From the NCBI RefSeq assembly GCF_013336795.1, contig NZ_JAAFZT010000006.1, forward strand, positions 1-64,000: a stretch of DNA of 64,000 bases, written 5' to 3'. This DNA is from Alteripontixanthobacter muriae (lineage in GTDB: Bacteria > Pseudomonadota > Alphaproteobacteria > Sphingomonadales > Sphingomonadaceae). The translations under genes were made by a program, and so were the position numbers. Under the pieces are notes generated by a model. It saw only the letters and a program-made list of their open reading frames with translations, ran no database searches and had not been told where the DNA came from. Below are positions 44,354 through 53,654 of this stretch, in pieces. Each line of letters starts with the position of its first letter. Position 1 is the first letter of the stretch.

Positions 44354-46666
44354 TCAGAAGCGATTGTCGCGAGGGAACCCCTGCGGCGGCATCCGCCCCG
44401 CTGCCCCGCGTGCGACTTTCCACTGCCACATGTCGGTTTCCGTCCGCGTCCGCCCGGTTTCCCCGCCCATTGCCCAGCTCAGGCCATCTTCCAGCTTGAA
44501 GGTGACTGCATCCGACATACCGCCGTCGCGATAGCGCTGCAATTGCACGCCCTGGCCGCGAGCCAGCACCGGAAGTTCCTCAAGACTGAAGACGACCAGC
44601 TTGCGATTGTCGCCCACAACGGCGACATGGTCGTGGTCGGGCGCGATCTCGCGAACCGTGACGAGCCGGTTGTCGCCCTTCAGATTGACGACCTGCCGGC
44701 CTTTGCGCGTTTCAGCCAGCAACTCGCTCGTCTGCGCGGCGAAGCCCTTGCCGTTGGCGGCAACCAGCAGCAATTGCGCGTCGGCCCTGTGGCGGATCAG
44801 GCCGACGATCCGGGCGTCGGCATCGATGTCGAGATTGTTGCGCAAAGGTTCGCCGAAGCCGCGCGCACTGGGCAGCTTGTCCGCCCCCATGGTGAAGAAC
44901 CGGCCGTTGTCGGTTATGACGAGCAGCTTGTCCGTCGTCTGCCCATGCAGGACGAAGCCAGCCTCGTCGCCTTCCTTGTACTTGAAGTCGGTGTCCAGTG
45001 GAACGTGGCCCTTCGCCGCCCTAATCCAGCCCTTTTGCGAGAGAATGACGGTGACCGGCTCCTTCTCGATCATGGCCTCGAGCGAGAATTCGACTGCCGG
45101 CGCAACCTCAGCGATTGTCGTTCGGCGCGCGCCCAGGACAGTGTCCTTGCCATATTCCTTCTGCAATTTCCGCAGGTCGCGTTTCAGTCGGGTTCGCTGA
45201 CGCGCCGGTGAATCGAGCAGCGCCTCCAGTTCCTCGCGCTCCTTCAGCAGATCGTCGCGCTCGCCGCGCAGCTGCATCTCCTCCAGCTTGCGCAAGGAAC
45301 GCAGCCGCATGTTCAGGATTGCTTCGGCCTGTCGGTCGGTCAGCTCAAATTCTGCCATCATGACCGGCTTCGGCTCGTCCTCACCGCGGATGATCTCGAT
45401 CACGCGATCGAGATTGAGGTAGGCCGCGATGTAGCCTTCGACCAGTTCCAGCCGAAGGGCGATCTTTTCCAACCGGTGGCGACTGCGCCGCTGCAAGATG
45501 TCGATCTGGCTGGCGAGCCAGTTCGAAAGCAGTTCCTTGAGCCCCATCACCAGCGGCGTCCGTGTGGCATCCAGCACGTTCATGTTGAGGCCGAAGCGGG
45601 TTTCAAGGTCGGTCAGCTTGTAGACCGATTCCTTCAGCAGATCGGGGTCCACCTTGCGGCTGCGGGGGACCAGCACCAGCCGGATGCGCTCGTCGCTTTC
45701 GTCGCGTACATCTTCAAGGATGGGCAGCTTGCGGTCGGCGATTGCAGCGGCGATCTGTTCGATCAGCTTGCCCTTCTGCACCATGTAGGGAATTTCGCTG
45801 ATAACCAATTGCCACTGGCCTCCGCCCAAGCGCTCGATGCCAGCGTCGCGATCCGCTTCAGTCGCGGCTTCGGCAGCATGGAAGCGTCCCCGCACCCTGA
45901 ACGACCCGCGCCCTGTGCGATAGGCTGCGGACACGGCCGCCGGGCTGTCGACGATCAGGCCTCCGGTGGCGAAATCCGGCCCCTGGAACAGTTCCATCAG
46001 CCTTTCATGTTCGACCTGCGGATTGTCGATGATCTCCAGCGCCGCGTCGATGATCTCATGCGCATTGTGGCTGGGGATGCTGGTCGCCATGCCGACCGCG
46101 ATGCCGCTGGAACCGTTTGCCAGCAGGTTCGGAAACAGGCCGGGAAATATCTCCGGCTCTTCCTCCTCGCCATTATAGGTCGGCACGAAATCGACTGTGC
46201 CCTCGTCCAGCCCCTGCATCAGGGTCATGGCGGTGCGGGTCAGGCGGGCTTCCGTATAGCGGTAGGCAGCGGCGTTATCGCCGTCGATGTTGCCGAAATT
46301 GCCCTGCCCCTCGACCAGCGGATATCGCAGCGCGAAATCCTGCGCCAGCCGCACCATCGCGTCATAGACCGACGCGTCGCCATGCGGGTGGTATTTGCCG
46401 ATGACGTCGCCGACCACGCGGGCCGATTTCTTGAAGGCATCGGTCGGGTTGAGCTTCAACTGCCGCATCGCCCAGAGCAAGCGGCGGTGGACCGGCTTCA
46501 ACCCGTCGCGAAGGTCGGGCAGCGAACGCGCCGTGATGGTGGACAGCGCATAGACGAGATAGCGCTCCGAAAGCGCTGCGTCGAAAGGGGCATCGACGAT
46601 GCTGTCGAAGGGATCGGGGCTGTCGATGGGATCGGGTCCGGCCAGGTCGGTCTTGTCGGTGGGCAT
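44354..46666 (-). CDS. parC: DNA topoisomerase IV subunit A
   Basis: 770 residues from the ATG at 46666 (MPTDKTDLAGPDP); an upstream start at 46702 is possible. The breakage-reunion domain has 'DGLKPVHRRLLWAMRQL', 'KKSARVVGDVIGKYHPHGD' with the quinolone-region residues, and the active Tyr in 'YRYTEARLTR' near residue 137. The C-terminal domain is short and has no GyrA box, which favours ParC over GyrA. TopoIV decatenates daughter chromosomes. It lies 47 bases after the ferredoxin gene on the same strand. Confidence 0.95.
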   Translation of the reverse strand: MPTDKTDLAGPDPIDSPDPFDSIVDAPFDAALSERYLVYALSTITARSLPDLRDGLKPVHRRLLWAMRQLKLNPTDAFKKSARVVGDVIGKYHPHGDASVYDAMVRLAQDFALRYPLVEGQGNFGNIDGDNAAAYRYTEARLTRTAMTLMQGLDEGTVDFVPTYNGEEEEPEIFPGLFPNLLANGSSGIAVGMATSIPSHNAHEIIDAALEIIDNPQVEHERLMELFQGPDFATGGLIVDSPAAVSAAYRTGRGSFRVRGRFHAAEAATEADRDAGIERLGGGQWQLVISEIPYMVQKGKLIEQIAAAIADRKLPILEDVRDESDERIRLVLVPRSRKVDPDLLKESVYKLTDLETRFGLNMNVLDATRTPLVMGLKELLSNWLASQIDILQRRSRHRLEKIALRLELVEGYIAAYLNLDRVIEIIRGEDEPKPVMMAEFELTDRQAEAILNMRLRSLRKLEEMQLRGERDDLLKEREELEALLDSPARQRTRLKRDLRKLQKEYGKDTVLGARRTTIAEVAPAVEFSLEAMIEKEPVTVILSQKGWIRAAKGHVPLDTDFKYKEGDEAGFVLHGQTTDKLLVITDNGRFFTMGADKLPSARGFGEPLRNNLDIDADARIVGLIRHRADAQLLLVAANGKGFAAQTSELLAETRKGRQVVNLKGDNRLVTVREIAPDHDHVAVVGDNRKLVVFSLEELPVLARGQGVQLQRYRDGGMSDAVTFKLEDGLSWAMGGETGRTRTETDMWQWKVARGAAGRMPPQGFPRDNRF

Positions 46667-46713
46667 GGTGCCTGTCCTAACACCGCTTTGCCCGGCCGAC
46701 AAAGCGGGAACAT

Positions 46714-47049
46714 TCAGATATTCTGCATATCCCTGCTTTCGGCGGGGATATTTACGGTGAGACCATCGAGCCTCGCCTCCAGGTCGATCTGGCAGGCGAG
46801 GCGGCTCGTCGGCCCGGCACCTGTGGCGAGGTCGAGCATGTCCTCCTCTTCCTCACTCGGTTCGGCAAGCCGGTCGAACCATTCGGGCGTGACGATCACA
46901 TGGCAGGTGGAACAAGCCATCTGCCCCTCGCAGGTTCCCTCCAGCGGCATGCCCGCTGCCTGGGCGACGCGCAGCAGATTGTCGCCTTCACGGGCCTCGG
47001 CCTGCGCGCTTGCGCCGTCAGGGGTGATGAAATGCACTGTGACGCTCAT
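46714..47049 (-). CDS. 2Fe-2S ferredoxin (adrenodoxin type)
   Basis: 111 residues. The cluster ligands are in 'GTCEGQMACSTCHVIV' (C-x5-C-x2-C, about residues 39-48) with the fourth Cys in 'SRLACQIDL' near residue 85. 'EEEEDMLDLA' is the acidic partner-binding helix of vertebrate-type and Isc ferredoxins. It could serve Fe-S assembly (Fdx) or a P450. The start overlaps the end of the cysteine desulfurase gene by four bases, which supports the Fe-S assembly role. Confidence 0.92.
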   Translation of the reverse strand: MSVTVHFITPDGASAQAEAREGDNLLRVAQAAGMPLEGTCEGQMACSTCHVIVTPEWFDRLAEPSEEEEDMLDLATGAGPTSRLACQIDLEARLDGLTVNIPAESRDMQNI

Positions 47050-48128
47050 GCGGTCTGCTCCTTTGCGGCGCGGTTGATTGCGGCCGCGGCAACCTCGATT
47101 TCAGCAAGAGTCGTATAGCGCCCGAAACCTAGACGGATCGAATTTCGTGCCTGCGCATCGGAAAGGCCAATCGCTTTCAGCACATGACTGGTGCGACCCG
47201 ATCCACTGGCGCATGCGGAACCGGCGGAGAAGGCCACATCGCGAACCTCGGACATCAGGCGGTTCACATCCAGACCGTCGCGCCGCAGGTTCAGGTTCCC
47301 ATGCCAGCGTTGCCGCTCGCTGCCGTTGAGGGTCCAGTCCGAGAGAGCGTCGCGCGCCGCCTGCCACAGGTCTTCCACATGTGCGGCATCCTCTTCCCCC
47401 CGCTCCAGGGCAATCTTCGCTGCCACGCCAAAGCCTGCGCACAAGGCGGGACTGAGCGTACCCGAGCGAACATCGCCTTCCTGCCCGCCGCCGGTAATGA
47501 CAGGGTCGAGTGATACGCCTTCCTTCACCCACAAGGCGCCGACCCCCTTGGGGCCATGCAGCTTGTGCGCTGACACGGCGATCAGATCGGCCTCGGCAAT
47601 CTTCATACGCCCCGCCGCCTGCACCGCATCGACCAGCAGCAAGGCTCCGTGTTCCGCTGCCAGTTCGGCGGCCCGTGCGATGGGCTGAATGGTCCCGATC
47701 TCGTTATTCACCTGCATGGTTGCGATCAGGCGAGGTGCAGCTTCGAGCGGCGGCTCAGGCACGATCAGACCTTCCGCATCCACCGGCCAGATAGCGCATG
47801 GCCCGGCATTGCGCACCGTGTCGAGCACGGCCGCATGCTCGATGGCAGAGGCCAGCACCGGTCCCGTCGCGAGGTTCGCAGAACCGCGAATGGCGAGATT
47901 AATGCTCTCCGTCGCGCCGCTGGTGAAGATGACCCGCCCGCCGCCGGGGAAAAGCGCAGCCACCTGTTCGCGCGCGACCTCCACCGCCGCTGCGGCCCGC
48001 CGCCCCATGCGGTGCGGACTGTGCGGGTTGGCGAAGCCCTCGCCCTCCGGCCCGTCGAGCCATTGCAGCATCGCGGCCTTCGCTTCGGGAGCAAGCGGCG
48101 TGGTAGCCTGATAATCCAGATAGATCAT
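47046..48128 (-). CDS. Cysteine desulfurase (second of a tandem pair)
   Basis: 360 residues from the ATG at 48128. A PLP enzyme that takes sulfur from cysteine. Visible are 'MIYLDYQATTPLAPEA', 'TSGATESINLAIRG', 'SAIEHAAVL', PLP-Lys in 'SAHKLHGPKGVGAL' and the active Cys in 'AFSAGSACASGSGRTSHVL'. The complete loop with 'SACASG' places it in the IscS-like group. It is flanked by a related desulfurase upstream (4-base overlap) and the ferredoxin downstream (4-base overlap), so all three are translationally linked. Confidence 0.94.
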   Translation of the reverse strand: MIYLDYQATTPLAPEAKAAMLQWLDGPEGEGFANPHSPHRMGRRAAAAVEVAREQVAALFPGGGRVIFTSGATESINLAIRGSANLATGPVLASAIEHAAVLDTVRNAGPCAIWPVDAEGLIVPEPPLEAAPRLIATMQVNNEIGTIQPIARAAELAAEHGALLLVDAVQAAGRMKIAEADLIAVSAHKLHGPKGVGALWVKEGVSLDPVITGGGQEGDVRSGTLSPALCAGFGVAAKIALERGEEDAAHVEDLWQAARDALSDWTLNGSERQRWHGNLNLRRDGLDVNRLMSEVRDVAFSAGSACASGSGRTSHVLKAIGLSDAQARNSIRLGFGRYTTLAEIEVAAAAINRAAKEQTA

Positions 48129-49225
48129 TGCACATCCGTCGCCATCGCCAGCCACCGGGCGGTGAACGCCTCCACATCTGCTGCGCTGGAACTCCATCCA
48201 ACGCTAATGCGAATGATCCTGCTGGCGAGATCGTCCTCGATCTGCATCGCCTTCAGCACATGGCTGCCTTTCAGACTGCCGGACGAACAAGCCGACCCGA
48301 GGCTGACGGCAAAGCCTGCCATGTCGAACCGCATCAATTGCGCGCTGCCGGACAGGTTCGGCATGGCGATGCCGTGGATGAGCGGCGTGGGGCGCGCCAG
48401 CCGATCCGACAGCCAGACACCTCCGGCACCCCGCACCAAAACGGCAAGCCGTTCGAGAGCCGCCAGCACGTCGGGCGGGCAGAATGGCTGCGTCGCCTGC
48501 TCCAGCGCGGCAGCAAATCCGAGTGCTGCTGGCAGGTTCTCCGTGCCGCGGCGATAACCTCGCTCCTGACCGCCAGCCGGAGCCAGCATCGCGTAATCGC
48601 GAACCAGCAGCGCCCCGATCCCGGGTGGCCCGCCCAGCTTGTGCGCCGAGATGATCGCCATGTCGCACTCACTCGGCAGCGGATATTTGGCCGCAGACTG
48701 TGCGCAATCGGCGACAAGCAACCCGCCGGCTGCATGAACCCTGTCGGCAACGGCCTGCATATCCTGCGCCGCGCCCGTTTCCGAGTTGATGGCTTGCATT
48801 GCCACTATCGGTGAGGCTCCACCAGAAAGAGGCTCCAGATCGACCGAGCCGTCCGGCGCAACCAAAAGCATCGTCGCATCAGGAGCGGCGCCGTGGACCG
48901 CATCATGCTCCACCGCGCTGACGAAGCGTGTCCCAGCGCCACTTCCCGAACCGTTCCCCTTCACAGCGCAAGCCCGGTTAAGCGCCAGCCAGGCCGCCTC
49001 GCTCGCCCCGCTGGTCAGGATGACTTCCCCGCTCCAGCCGAGCTCCTTCCTTATCCGGTCACGCGCATCTTCCAGCGCGACGCGGGCCTTGCGTCCCTCC
49101 GCATGCGGGCTGGACGGGTTGGCCCATCGCTCCATGCCTTCCGCCACCGCTGCCAGTGCTTCGGGCCGCATCGGGGTGGTCGCTGCATGGTCGAGATAGA
49201 TACGGTGGATGGAAAGTCCCTTCAC
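48125..49225 (-). CDS. Cysteine desulfurase-like aminotransferase (first of a tandem pair)
   Basis: 366 residues from GTG at 49225; the frame is open to 49327 without a better start. It shows 'IYLDHAATTPMRPEAL', 'TSGASEAAWLALNRA', 'SAVEHDAVHGAA', PLP-Lys in 'SAHKLGGPPGIGALL' and the Cys loop 'SLGSACSSGSLKGSHVL'. The active Cys, His and Lys are all intact. It is clearly paralogous to the next gene but divergent across the middle, as if the two had split roles or form a heterodimer. It is the first gene of desulfurase-desulfurase-ferredoxin(-parC). Confidence 0.92.
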   Translation of the reverse strand: MKGLSIHRIYLDHAATTPMRPEALAAVAEGMERWANPSSPHAEGRKARVALEDARDRIRKELGWSGEVILTSGASEAAWLALNRACAVKGNGSGSGAGTRFVSAVEHDAVHGAAPDATMLLVAPDGSVDLEPLSGGASPIVAMQAINSETGAAQDMQAVADRVHAAGGLLVADCAQSAAKYPLPSECDMAIISAHKLGGPPGIGALLVRDYAMLAPAGGQERGYRRGTENLPAALGFAAALEQATQPFCPPDVLAALERLAVLVRGAGGVWLSDRLARPTPLIHGIAMPNLSGSAQLMRFDMAGFAVSLGSACSSGSLKGSHVLKAMQIEDDLASRIIRISVGWSSSAADVEAFTARWLAMATDVQ

Positions 49226-49327
49226 TGTGCGCGCGCCGATTGCGAAACGCGCGTCACACACTATATAGCGCCGGTCCGCATATGCGCCACCGCATGTGCC
49301 CCTAACTTTTCCGACAGGTTCCCGCAA

Positions 49328-49984
49328 ATGCCCTCAGTCATCTTTCCCGGCCCCGAAGGGCGCCTCGAAGGCCGCTATTCCCCCGCTCCGCGCCCGCGCG
49401 CGCCCGTTGCCATGATCCTGCACCCGCATCCGCAGGGCGGCGGGACGATGAACGAGCGGATCACGCAGCGCCTGTACAAGACCTTCGTGGATCGCGGTTT
49501 CGCCACCTTGCGCTTCAATTTCCGGGGTGTCGGGCGCAGTCAGGGCAGCTTCGACAATGGCGTTGGCGAACTCAGCGATGCGGCCAGCGCACTCGACTGG
49601 GTGCAGTCCATTCACCCCGAAGCGCAGGTGACCTGGGTCGGAGGCGTCAGCTTCGGTGCGCTGATCGGCATGCAATTGCTGATGCGCCGCCCCGAAGTGC
49701 GCGGCTTCATCTCCATCGCGCCGCCTGCGAACATGTACGACTTCAGCTTCCTGGCACCTTGCCCGGCAAGCGGCATCTTCATCCAGGGCACGGCCGACAC
49801 AGTGGTTCAACCCGCTTCTGTCCAGAAGCTGGTCGACAAGCTGCGCACGCAGAAGCACATCACGATCCACCACGAGGAAATCCCCCGTGCCAACCATTTC
49901 TTCGAGAACGAGATGGAAGATCTGATGGGTTCGGTCGACAATTATCTCGACTTCCGCCTCTCGCCGGATTGCCCGATCAAGTAA
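49328..49984 (+). CDS. Alpha/beta hydrolase
   Basis: 218 residues. 'MILHPHPQGGGTMNE' near residue 28 (oxyanion region) and 'TLRFNFRGVGRSQGSFDNGVGE' features are followed by the nucleophile elbow 'GVSFGALIG' near residue 113. 'GTADTVVQP' has the acid Asp, and 'RANHFFE' the catalytic His. This group is annotated as serine hydrolases or peptidases of unknown substrate and is often encoded next to Fe-S assembly genes in alphaproteobacteria. It is divergent from the cysteine desulfurase pair. Confidence 0.9.
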   Translation: MPSVIFPGPEGRLEGRYSPAPRPRAPVAMILHPHPQGGGTMNERITQRLYKTFVDRGFATLRFNFRGVGRSQGSFDNGVGELSDAASALDWVQSIHPEAQVTWVGGVSFGALIGMQLLMRRPEVRGFISIAPPANMYDFSFLAPCPASGIFIQGTADTVVQPASVQKLVDKLRTQKHITIHHEEIPRANHFFENEMEDLMGSVDNYLDFRLSPDCPIK

Positions 49985-50011
49985 TTAGCGATCGGTCGAA
50001 CCGAGCAAAGC

Positions 50012-50043
50012 GCCCGCCCCGGTTTTCCGCGGCGGGCCTTTTG
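50012..50043 (+). terminator. Terminator of the alpha/beta hydrolase gene
   Basis: GCCCGCC (50012-50018) pairs with GGCGGGC (50031-50037), with partial pairing inside the 12-base loop, followed by CTTTTG. It lies 27 bases after the stop codon. Confidence 0.75.
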
Positions 50044-50174
50044 TTGCGCGTCATTCAGTTGCGAAAAGCGACGCGAAACCTCTTGCCAGACCGTGTTACA
50101 CCATCTCATGATGCGATGTTATATCATACGCGCTTGGATCAACCGGCTCGATGATGGAGAGAGGAGCCACAGAA

Positions 50175-50885
50175 ATGGCCTATGTAAATCAGGAAGGGAA
50201 TACTGCCCGGACCAAAGCGATCATTGGTGTTATCGGAATCCATGCAATTATCGGTTATGGCCTGGTAACCGGCCTTTCATTCGAAAAGATCGCAGCGGCC
50301 ATCGACAATCCCGAGGGGATATTCATACCGGTTCCGAAACCAACGCCGCCGCCGCCACCGCCCGCCGATCCGAAGCCCACCCGGACACCTCCAAGCGCCG
50401 CGCCTGCTCCTTACGTGCCGCCTATTCCCGCACCCCTGGCCACCAGCGCCCCCGATGTTTCGGCCACCACCATCATACTGCCGCCGCTGCCACCGCTGCC
50501 AGTGCCGGGCACATCTGGAACGAAGGCTGGTGCCTTGGACAATCTCGCCCTTCCTGCCCCTGCACCCAAGGCGACCCCAACGGGTGTGGAGCCCAGCCCG
50601 GTTCGCCCGCGCGGCAATCCGGGTGAATGGGTGACCAACAATGATTACCGCTCATCATGGATCGCAAGGGAAATGGAGGGAACGGTGACATTCCAGGTGG
50701 CAATCGATGCGCGGGGAAGGATTACGCAGTGCTCGATCCTGAAAGGCAGCGGTCATTCTGAACTGGATGCGGCGACCTGCGCCAACGTGAAGCGCCGTGC
50801 GCGGTTCGAAGCCGCGCGTAATGCGCAGGACCGCGCCGTGCCGTCGACCTACAGCAACACGGTGCTCTGGCGAATTCCGGAGTGA
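50175..50885 (+). CDS. tonB: Energy transducer TonB
   Basis: 236 residues from the ATG at 50175, with GAGGAG eight bases upstream. One N-terminal membrane span ('AIIGVIGIHAIIGYGLVTGL', about 15-34), a proline-rich periplasmic spacer (about 55-135) and a C-terminal TonB domain: 'EWVTNNDYRSSWIAREMEG', 'VTFQVAIDARGRITQCSI' and 'ELDAATCANVKRRARFE'. It transmits proton-motive force to outer-membrane receptors such as the one encoded at 4.5 kb. ExbB and ExbD genes are not adjacent. Confidence 0.92.
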   Translation: MAYVNQEGNTARTKAIIGVIGIHAIIGYGLVTGLSFEKIAAAIDNPEGIFIPVPKPTPPPPPPADPKPTRTPPSAAPAPYVPPIPAPLATSAPDVSATTIILPPLPPLPVPGTSGTKAGALDNLALPAPAPKATPTGVEPSPVRPRGNPGEWVTNNDYRSSWIAREMEGTVTFQVAIDARGRITQCSILKGSGHSELDAATCANVKRRARFEAARNAQDRAVPSTYSNTVLWRIPE

Positions 50886-50904
50886 TCGCTGGCAGATCGC
50901 CAGA

Positions 50905-51102
50905 TTAATCGGTCACCTGCTCGGCGGGCACGCGCCCGTCGGGCGTTGGCACGATCCAGATCGCCACATTGGCGAAGGCGATAGCTGCCAGCACCACCAT
51001 CAGAACGACCTGCTTCCGAGGCCCCCCGCGACGGTGCAGAAACCATGCGCCCGCAAGGAGAGCCAGAGCGGCCAGCACGACGAGGGAGAGAACCATGTCC
51101 AT
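50905..51102 (-). CDS. Small two-span membrane protein, 65 aa
   Basis: From the ATG at 51102 the protein starts MDMVLSLVVLAALALLAGAW and has two hydrophobic spans (about 3-20 and 33-52) joined by the basic loop 'HRRGGPRKQ'. The frame is open further upstream but would lose the membrane-start layout. No family with a known role is recognised. It converges with tonB and is divergent from the DUF3597 gene. Confidence 0.6.
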   Translation of the reverse strand: MDMVLSLVVLAALALLAGAWFLHRRGGPRKQVVLMVVLAAIAFANVAIWIVPTPDGRVPAEQVTD

Positions 51103-51205
51103 GCCTGCGTTCTTACCAAGAGGGGTAGCGCAGGGGAACCGTCTACAAGGCCCGTCGGTTTGAACGAAAAGCGCGGCGACGGGCCGCATTCAGGAGAAGC
51201 GACAG

Positions 51206-51631
51206 ATGGGCATTTTCAGTTCGATCAAGCGGGCGATCTTCGGTGAGGATGCCGAAGCCAGAGAAACCGCGACAGCGCCGCCTGCTGCTACGGCCCGCCC
51301 CGGCGCTGCCGCTCCGCGCTCGGTTCCGTCTAAGGCACCGCCTCCGACCGGCACGCCGACAAGTCATTCCGTGCGCGTTTCGCAGGTCGATGTCGAGAAT
51401 TCGCTGGATTCGATGCCAGGCGCCGACAGGCTGAACTGGCGCACCTCCATCGTCGATCTGATGAAGCTGATCGGCGTGGATTCCGATTTCGAGAGCCGCA
51501 AGGCGCTGGCGCATGAACTCGGTCGCGCCGATTATTCGGGCGACGCGGAAGACAATGTGTGGCTGCACCGGAAGACGATGCAGGAACTGTCGCGTAACGG
51601 CGGCAAGGTTCCGGCTGAATTCCTCGATTGA
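51206..51631 (+). CDS. DUF3597 domain-containing protein
   Basis: 141 residues. It starts MGIFSSIKRAIFG, has a Pro/Ala-rich linker (about 20-52) and a C-terminal helical domain 'DRLNWRTSIVDLMKLIGVDSD' to 'LHRKTMQELSRNGGKVP', diagnostic of DUF3597. The domain resembles LysM-accessory or peptidoglycan-associated helical modules in bacteria and phages, but its function is not known. It precedes the DUF885 gene by 78 bases. Confidence 0.9.
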   Translation: MGIFSSIKRAIFGEDAEARETATAPPAATARPGAAAPRSVPSKAPPPTGTPTSHSVRVSQVDVENSLDSMPGADRLNWRTSIVDLMKLIGVDSDFESRKALAHELGRADYSGDAEDNVWLHRKTMQELSRNGGKVPAEFLD

Positions 51632-51709
51632 GGAGGATTGCCCCAGACCTTCCGAACTCGCGAGTGCGACACGTTTGACAGGTTGCACCCGCCGCGCCAG
51701 ACACTGCGC

Positions 51710-53569
51710 ATGACAATCAAACATACGCACACTCTCACCCGCCGCCAAACCCTCGCCGGGATGGCTGCGGGTGTTTCCATGACTACGCTCTCTGCCTGCA
51801 CGGGCGGGATGGCGAATACCAGCGGCCTCCGCGCCAACCCGGCTGACGGTAACCCGCTGCTGGACGAGATCGCGTATAATCTGCTGGTGCATGAGCCGGA
51901 GCGGGCGACCAGCCTCGGCGTCGACACCGCCACGCATGCGCGGCTGCGCTCCATGCTCGAGGATCAGTCGCCGGACGGCCAGCAGGCCTATGCCGCGACC
52001 TTGCGCCGCGATCTGGCGCGGGTTCGCGCAACGGACACGCAGGGCTTCACGCCCGAGACACGAACCAGCTTCGAAGTGGTGGAAAGCGCTTATTCCACCG
52101 CGCTGGACGGTTTCGCCCTCCCTTATGGCGATGTTGCTGTCGGAAGCTGGCGAAACGCGCCCTATGTCGTGATCCAGAATGTCGGTTCCTATCTCGATTT
52201 GCCGCGCTTCATGGATTCCGTCCATCCGCTGCAGGACAGCGCCGACGTCGATGCCTTCGCCTCGCGCTTGCAGGCCATCCCGGGCGTACTGGATGGTGAG
52301 TTGATCCGGATGAGCCGCGCCACGGCAATGGGCGTCATTCCGCCCGATTTCCTTCTGGACAAGGCTATTGCCCAGATGGGCAGCACTCTGGATGATGCGC
52401 GAAACGGCGTTCTGTTTATCGCCCAGATGCGGGAGAACCTCGGGAAGAGCGGTTTGCCCGAAGCGCCTGCCGATGCCCTGACATCGGTCGTCACCGGCCC
52501 CATCGCCGCGGCGCTGGAGCGCCAATTGGCGGAGCTGCGCCGGCAAAGAACGATGGCGACGAGCGAACCCGGCATGTGGGCACGGCCGCAGGGGGACGAA
52601 TGGTACGCATGGGCGCTGCGGGCCAGCACCACGACGCCGCTATCGGCGAATGAAGTGCATGAGCGCGGGCTGGAAGAGCTGGCCGCGCTGCACGGCAGGA
52701 TGGAGCCGATCCTGCAATCCATCGGCTATACCACCGGCACGGTCGGCGAAAGGATGCAGGCGCTGTCAGCCGATCCGCGCTACAAATTTGCCGAGGGCGA
52801 CCCGGGGCGCGCCGAGATCATGGCCTTCATCAAGGATCGCATCGCCTGGATCACCGGCCAGATGCCGCGGGCCTTCAACACGCTGGTCGACCCCAATCTG
52901 GAGGTTCGCCGCCTGCCGCTGGCGGAAGAGCCCGGTGCTCCCGGCGCCTATGGCGGTGCCGGCAGCAAGGATGGTTCGATCCCCGGCCGCATGTGGATAA
53001 ATCTGAGGACAACCGATCTCCATCGCAAGTATGACCTTGCCGACCTGACCTATCACGAAACTATCCCCGGCCATGTCTGGGAAGGCGAATATTCAAACCG
53101 CCTGCCGCTGATCCGGTCGATCCTCGCGTTCAATGCTTTCTCCGAAGGATGGGCGCTTTACGGCGAACAGATTGCAGATGAACTCGGCGCCTATGACGAT
53201 TTCGCGGTGGGTCGCCTTGGCTATCTGCAGAGCCTCGCTTTCCGGGCCTGTCGGATGGTGGTGGATACCGGCCTGCACTCCAAGCGCTGGAGCCGCCAGC
53301 GCGCCGTTGATTTCTTCGTCCAGCGTAATGGTAGTAAGGCCGAAGAAGTGGCCAGCGAGGTTGATCGCTATTGCAGCTGGCCGGGGCAGGCCTGCGGATA
53401 CAAGGTGGGCCATAGCGAGATCGTCCGGCAGCGCGCCCGCGCGCAGGCTGAACTTGGTGAGGCCTATGACTTCCGCGCCTTCAACGATGCAGTCGTACTC
53501 GGCGGGAACGCACCGCTCGATGTGATGGCGAACAATGTCGGGCGCTATATCGAGGCTGCGCGCAGCTGA
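51710..53569 (+). CDS. DUF885 family protein, putative secreted metallopeptidase
   Basis: 619 residues from the ATG at 51710. The N-terminus has a twin-Arg-like 'LTRRQTLAGMAAGVSMTTL' with lipobox 'LSAC', so it is probably exported and lipid-anchored. The DUF885 domain ends with the metal-motif 'TYHETIPGHVWEG' near residue 449 (HETxPGH) and 'AFSEGWALYGEQIADELG'. These are the conserved sites of the family, thought to be zinc-dependent carboxypeptidases, though activity is rarely shown. An upstream in-frame start at 51638 is less likely. Confidence 0.9.
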   Translation: MTIKHTHTLTRRQTLAGMAAGVSMTTLSACTGGMANTSGLRANPADGNPLLDEIAYNLLVHEPERATSLGVDTATHARLRSMLEDQSPDGQQAYAATLRRDLARVRATDTQGFTPETRTSFEVVESAYSTALDGFALPYGDVAVGSWRNAPYVVIQNVGSYLDLPRFMDSVHPLQDSADVDAFASRLQAIPGVLDGELIRMSRATAMGVIPPDFLLDKAIAQMGSTLDDARNGVLFIAQMRENLGKSGLPEAPADALTSVVTGPIAAALERQLAELRRQRTMATSEPGMWARPQGDEWYAWALRASTTTPLSANEVHERGLEELAALHGRMEPILQSIGYTTGTVGERMQALSADPRYKFAEGDPGRAEIMAFIKDRIAWITGQMPRAFNTLVDPNLEVRRLPLAEEPGAPGAYGGAGSKDGSIPGRMWINLRTTDLHRKYDLADLTYHETIPGHVWEGEYSNRLPLIRSILAFNAFSEGWALYGEQIADELGAYDDFAVGRLGYLQSLAFRACRMVVDTGLHSKRWSRQRAVDFFVQRNGSKAEEVASEVDRYCSWPGQACGYKVGHSEIVRQRARAQAELGEAYDFRAFNDAVVLGGNAPLDVMANNVGRYIEAARS

Positions 53570-53594
53570 GCCGCGCAATGTTCGCAGGGCCATG

Positions 53595-53635
53595 AAAGAG
53601 GGCGGCGGAACCGGGATGGTTCCGCCGCCCTCTTT
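53595..53635. terminator. Bidirectional terminator between DUF885 and pckA genes
   Basis: A perfect 18-base-pair stem (53595-53612 with 53618-53635) around a five-base loop has an A-run on one side and a T-run on the other, so it can stop transcription from both convergent genes. Confidence 0.92.
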
Positions 53636-53654
53636 TATTCAGTCAGGCTGAGTG

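Noticed and set aside
45476-47077. 533-codon plus-strand frame over parC and the ferredoxin gene
   Set aside because: Antisense shadow of two well-supported genes.
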